DNA of 64,000 bases from positions 310,001-374,000 of the forward strand of contig NZ_AP028669.1 in assembly GCF_041154485.1 (NCBI RefSeq). The letters run 5' to 3'. Below the pieces are notes generated by a model that saw nothing but the letters and a program-made list of their open reading frames with translations, did no database searches and was not told where the DNA came from. Source of the DNA: Variovorax sp. V93 (GTDB taxonomy: Bacteria; Pseudomonadota; Gammaproteobacteria; Burkholderiales; Burkholderiaceae_C). Below, one piece after another: positions 63,593 through 64,000 of the stretch. Within the stretch, counting starts at the first letter, position 1. Every line of letters begins with the position of its first letter. Both the position numbers and the translations under genes were made by a program.

Positions 63593-64000
63593 TCAGCCTT
63601 CGAGCGCCTTCCACATCTCGATGTCGCGCTCGGCTGTCCACACGCGCGGATCGGCATGGCCCGAGGCCTCGTCGTACGCGCGGCTCACGTCGAAGGGCAT
63701 GCAGTGGTCGAAGATCACCCACTGGCTGTACTTGGGCTTGAGCCTGGCGTAGGTGTCCTTGTAGACCGTGTTCAGGTCGCGCCCGGCCTTCACGCCTTCC
63801 TGCACGCTGGCGTACACGTCGGAGATGAAGTTGCGCGTGCCGGTCAGGCCTTCGGCCACTTCGGCCGGCGTGGTGAGCGCGGCGCCGCGGCCCGGCACCA
63901 GCGCGGCGGGCTTGAGCGCCGCGATGTTGTCCAGCGTCTGCGGCCAGTCCTTGAAGTAGGCGTCGCCCGCATACGGCGTCGCGCCGAACTCGACCAGGTC
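63593..64000 (-). CDS. MBL-fold metallo-hydrolase, C-terminal part (cut by window edge)
   Basis: The frame is open from the right edge to the stop at 63593 (135 residues visible). It reads FGATPYAGDAYFKDWPQTLD then NIAALKPAALVPGRGAALTT, the late part of a metallo-beta-lactamase fold with the usual GD...W...L and VPGRG (often VPGHG) elements. The helical tail has YARLKPKYSQWVIFDHCMPF and DVSRAYDEASG. The HxHxDH zinc motif would lie outside the window. It may belong to the homogentisate operon, from which the REP doublet separates it. Confidence 0.82.
   Translation of the reverse strand, partial: DLVEFGATPYAGDAYFKDWPQTLDNIAALKPAALVPGRGAALTTPAEVAEGLTGTRNFISDVYASVQEGVKAGRDLNTVYKDTYARLKPKYSQWVIFDHCMPFDVSRAYDEASGHADPRVWTAERDIEMWKALEG

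Overview
The window is a high-GC stretch of a betaproteobacterial chromosome, most likely family Comamonadaceae and Variovorax-like. The reasons are the many Bug-type (tripartite tricarboxylate transporter) periplasmic binding proteins, the gene order gatCAB / mreBCD-mrdA and lplT-alr, and the short GC-rich intergenic repeats. Taxonomy is inferred from gene content only; no rRNA or tRNA gene was seen. Both edges cut genes: an EamA-type transporter at the left and an MBL-fold hydrolase at the right.

Layout. 1-3613: EamA transporter (partial), lplT, alr and a membrane protein. 3731-4264: a DUF4329/JAB-like protein. 4292-17241 (minus strand): a catabolic block built round the homoprotocatechuate meta-cleavage pathway (hpaR-G2-G1-E-D-F-H-I). 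Three Bug binding proteins, an IlvD/Edd dehydratase, a class II aldolase and a PanE-like reductase are woven in. 17341-23432: housekeeping genes radA, rdgC and ilvE, small zinc-finger and membrane proteins, and an O-antigen ligase. 23502-29170 (minus): a tightly coupled ketosynthase / chain-length-factor / halogenase-like flavoprotein / response regulator / histidine kinase operon. 29300-31610: ampG and an M48 peptidase, divergent. 31748-43504 (plus): a urea-polymer nitrogen operon with allophanate hydrolase, biuret hydrolase, a second cysteine hydrolase, an AtzH/HpxZ-like protein, two complete ABC importers of different classes, and a terminal GntR regulator. 43531-47575 (minus): three poorly characterised genes (PcfJ-like, DUF1266, DUF4034) behind xth. 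47588-57948: core genes xth, pyrE, DUF4124, gatCAB, mreBCD, mrdA. 57957-63457 (minus): a homogentisate operon (flavoprotein hydroxylase, small DUF2783 partner, hmgA, Bug protein, fahA).

How it works together. The hpa block should take homoprotocatechuate through ring cleavage, dehydrogenation, isomerisation, decarboxylation, hydration and aldol cleavage to pyruvate and succinate semialdehyde, under MarR-type HpaR. A perfect 12-bp palindrome lies in the hpaR-radA spacer. The homogentisate block probably makes homogentisate by hydroxylation and degrades it through HmgA and FahA; the isomerase MaiA is not in the window. The biuret operon should import and hydrolyse biuret or related ureides to ammonia and CO2. 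A GntR-type inverted repeat lies just before its first gene and the GntR gene closes it.

The most unusual items are the biuret operon with its second hydrolase, the KS/CLF/flavoprotein operon fused to a two-component system, the PcfJ/DUF1266/DUF4034 trio, a possible MhaA/MhaB hydroxylase pair, a symmetric Shine-Dalgarno palindrome shared by xth and pyrE, and a leftward terminator with no leftward gene next to radA.
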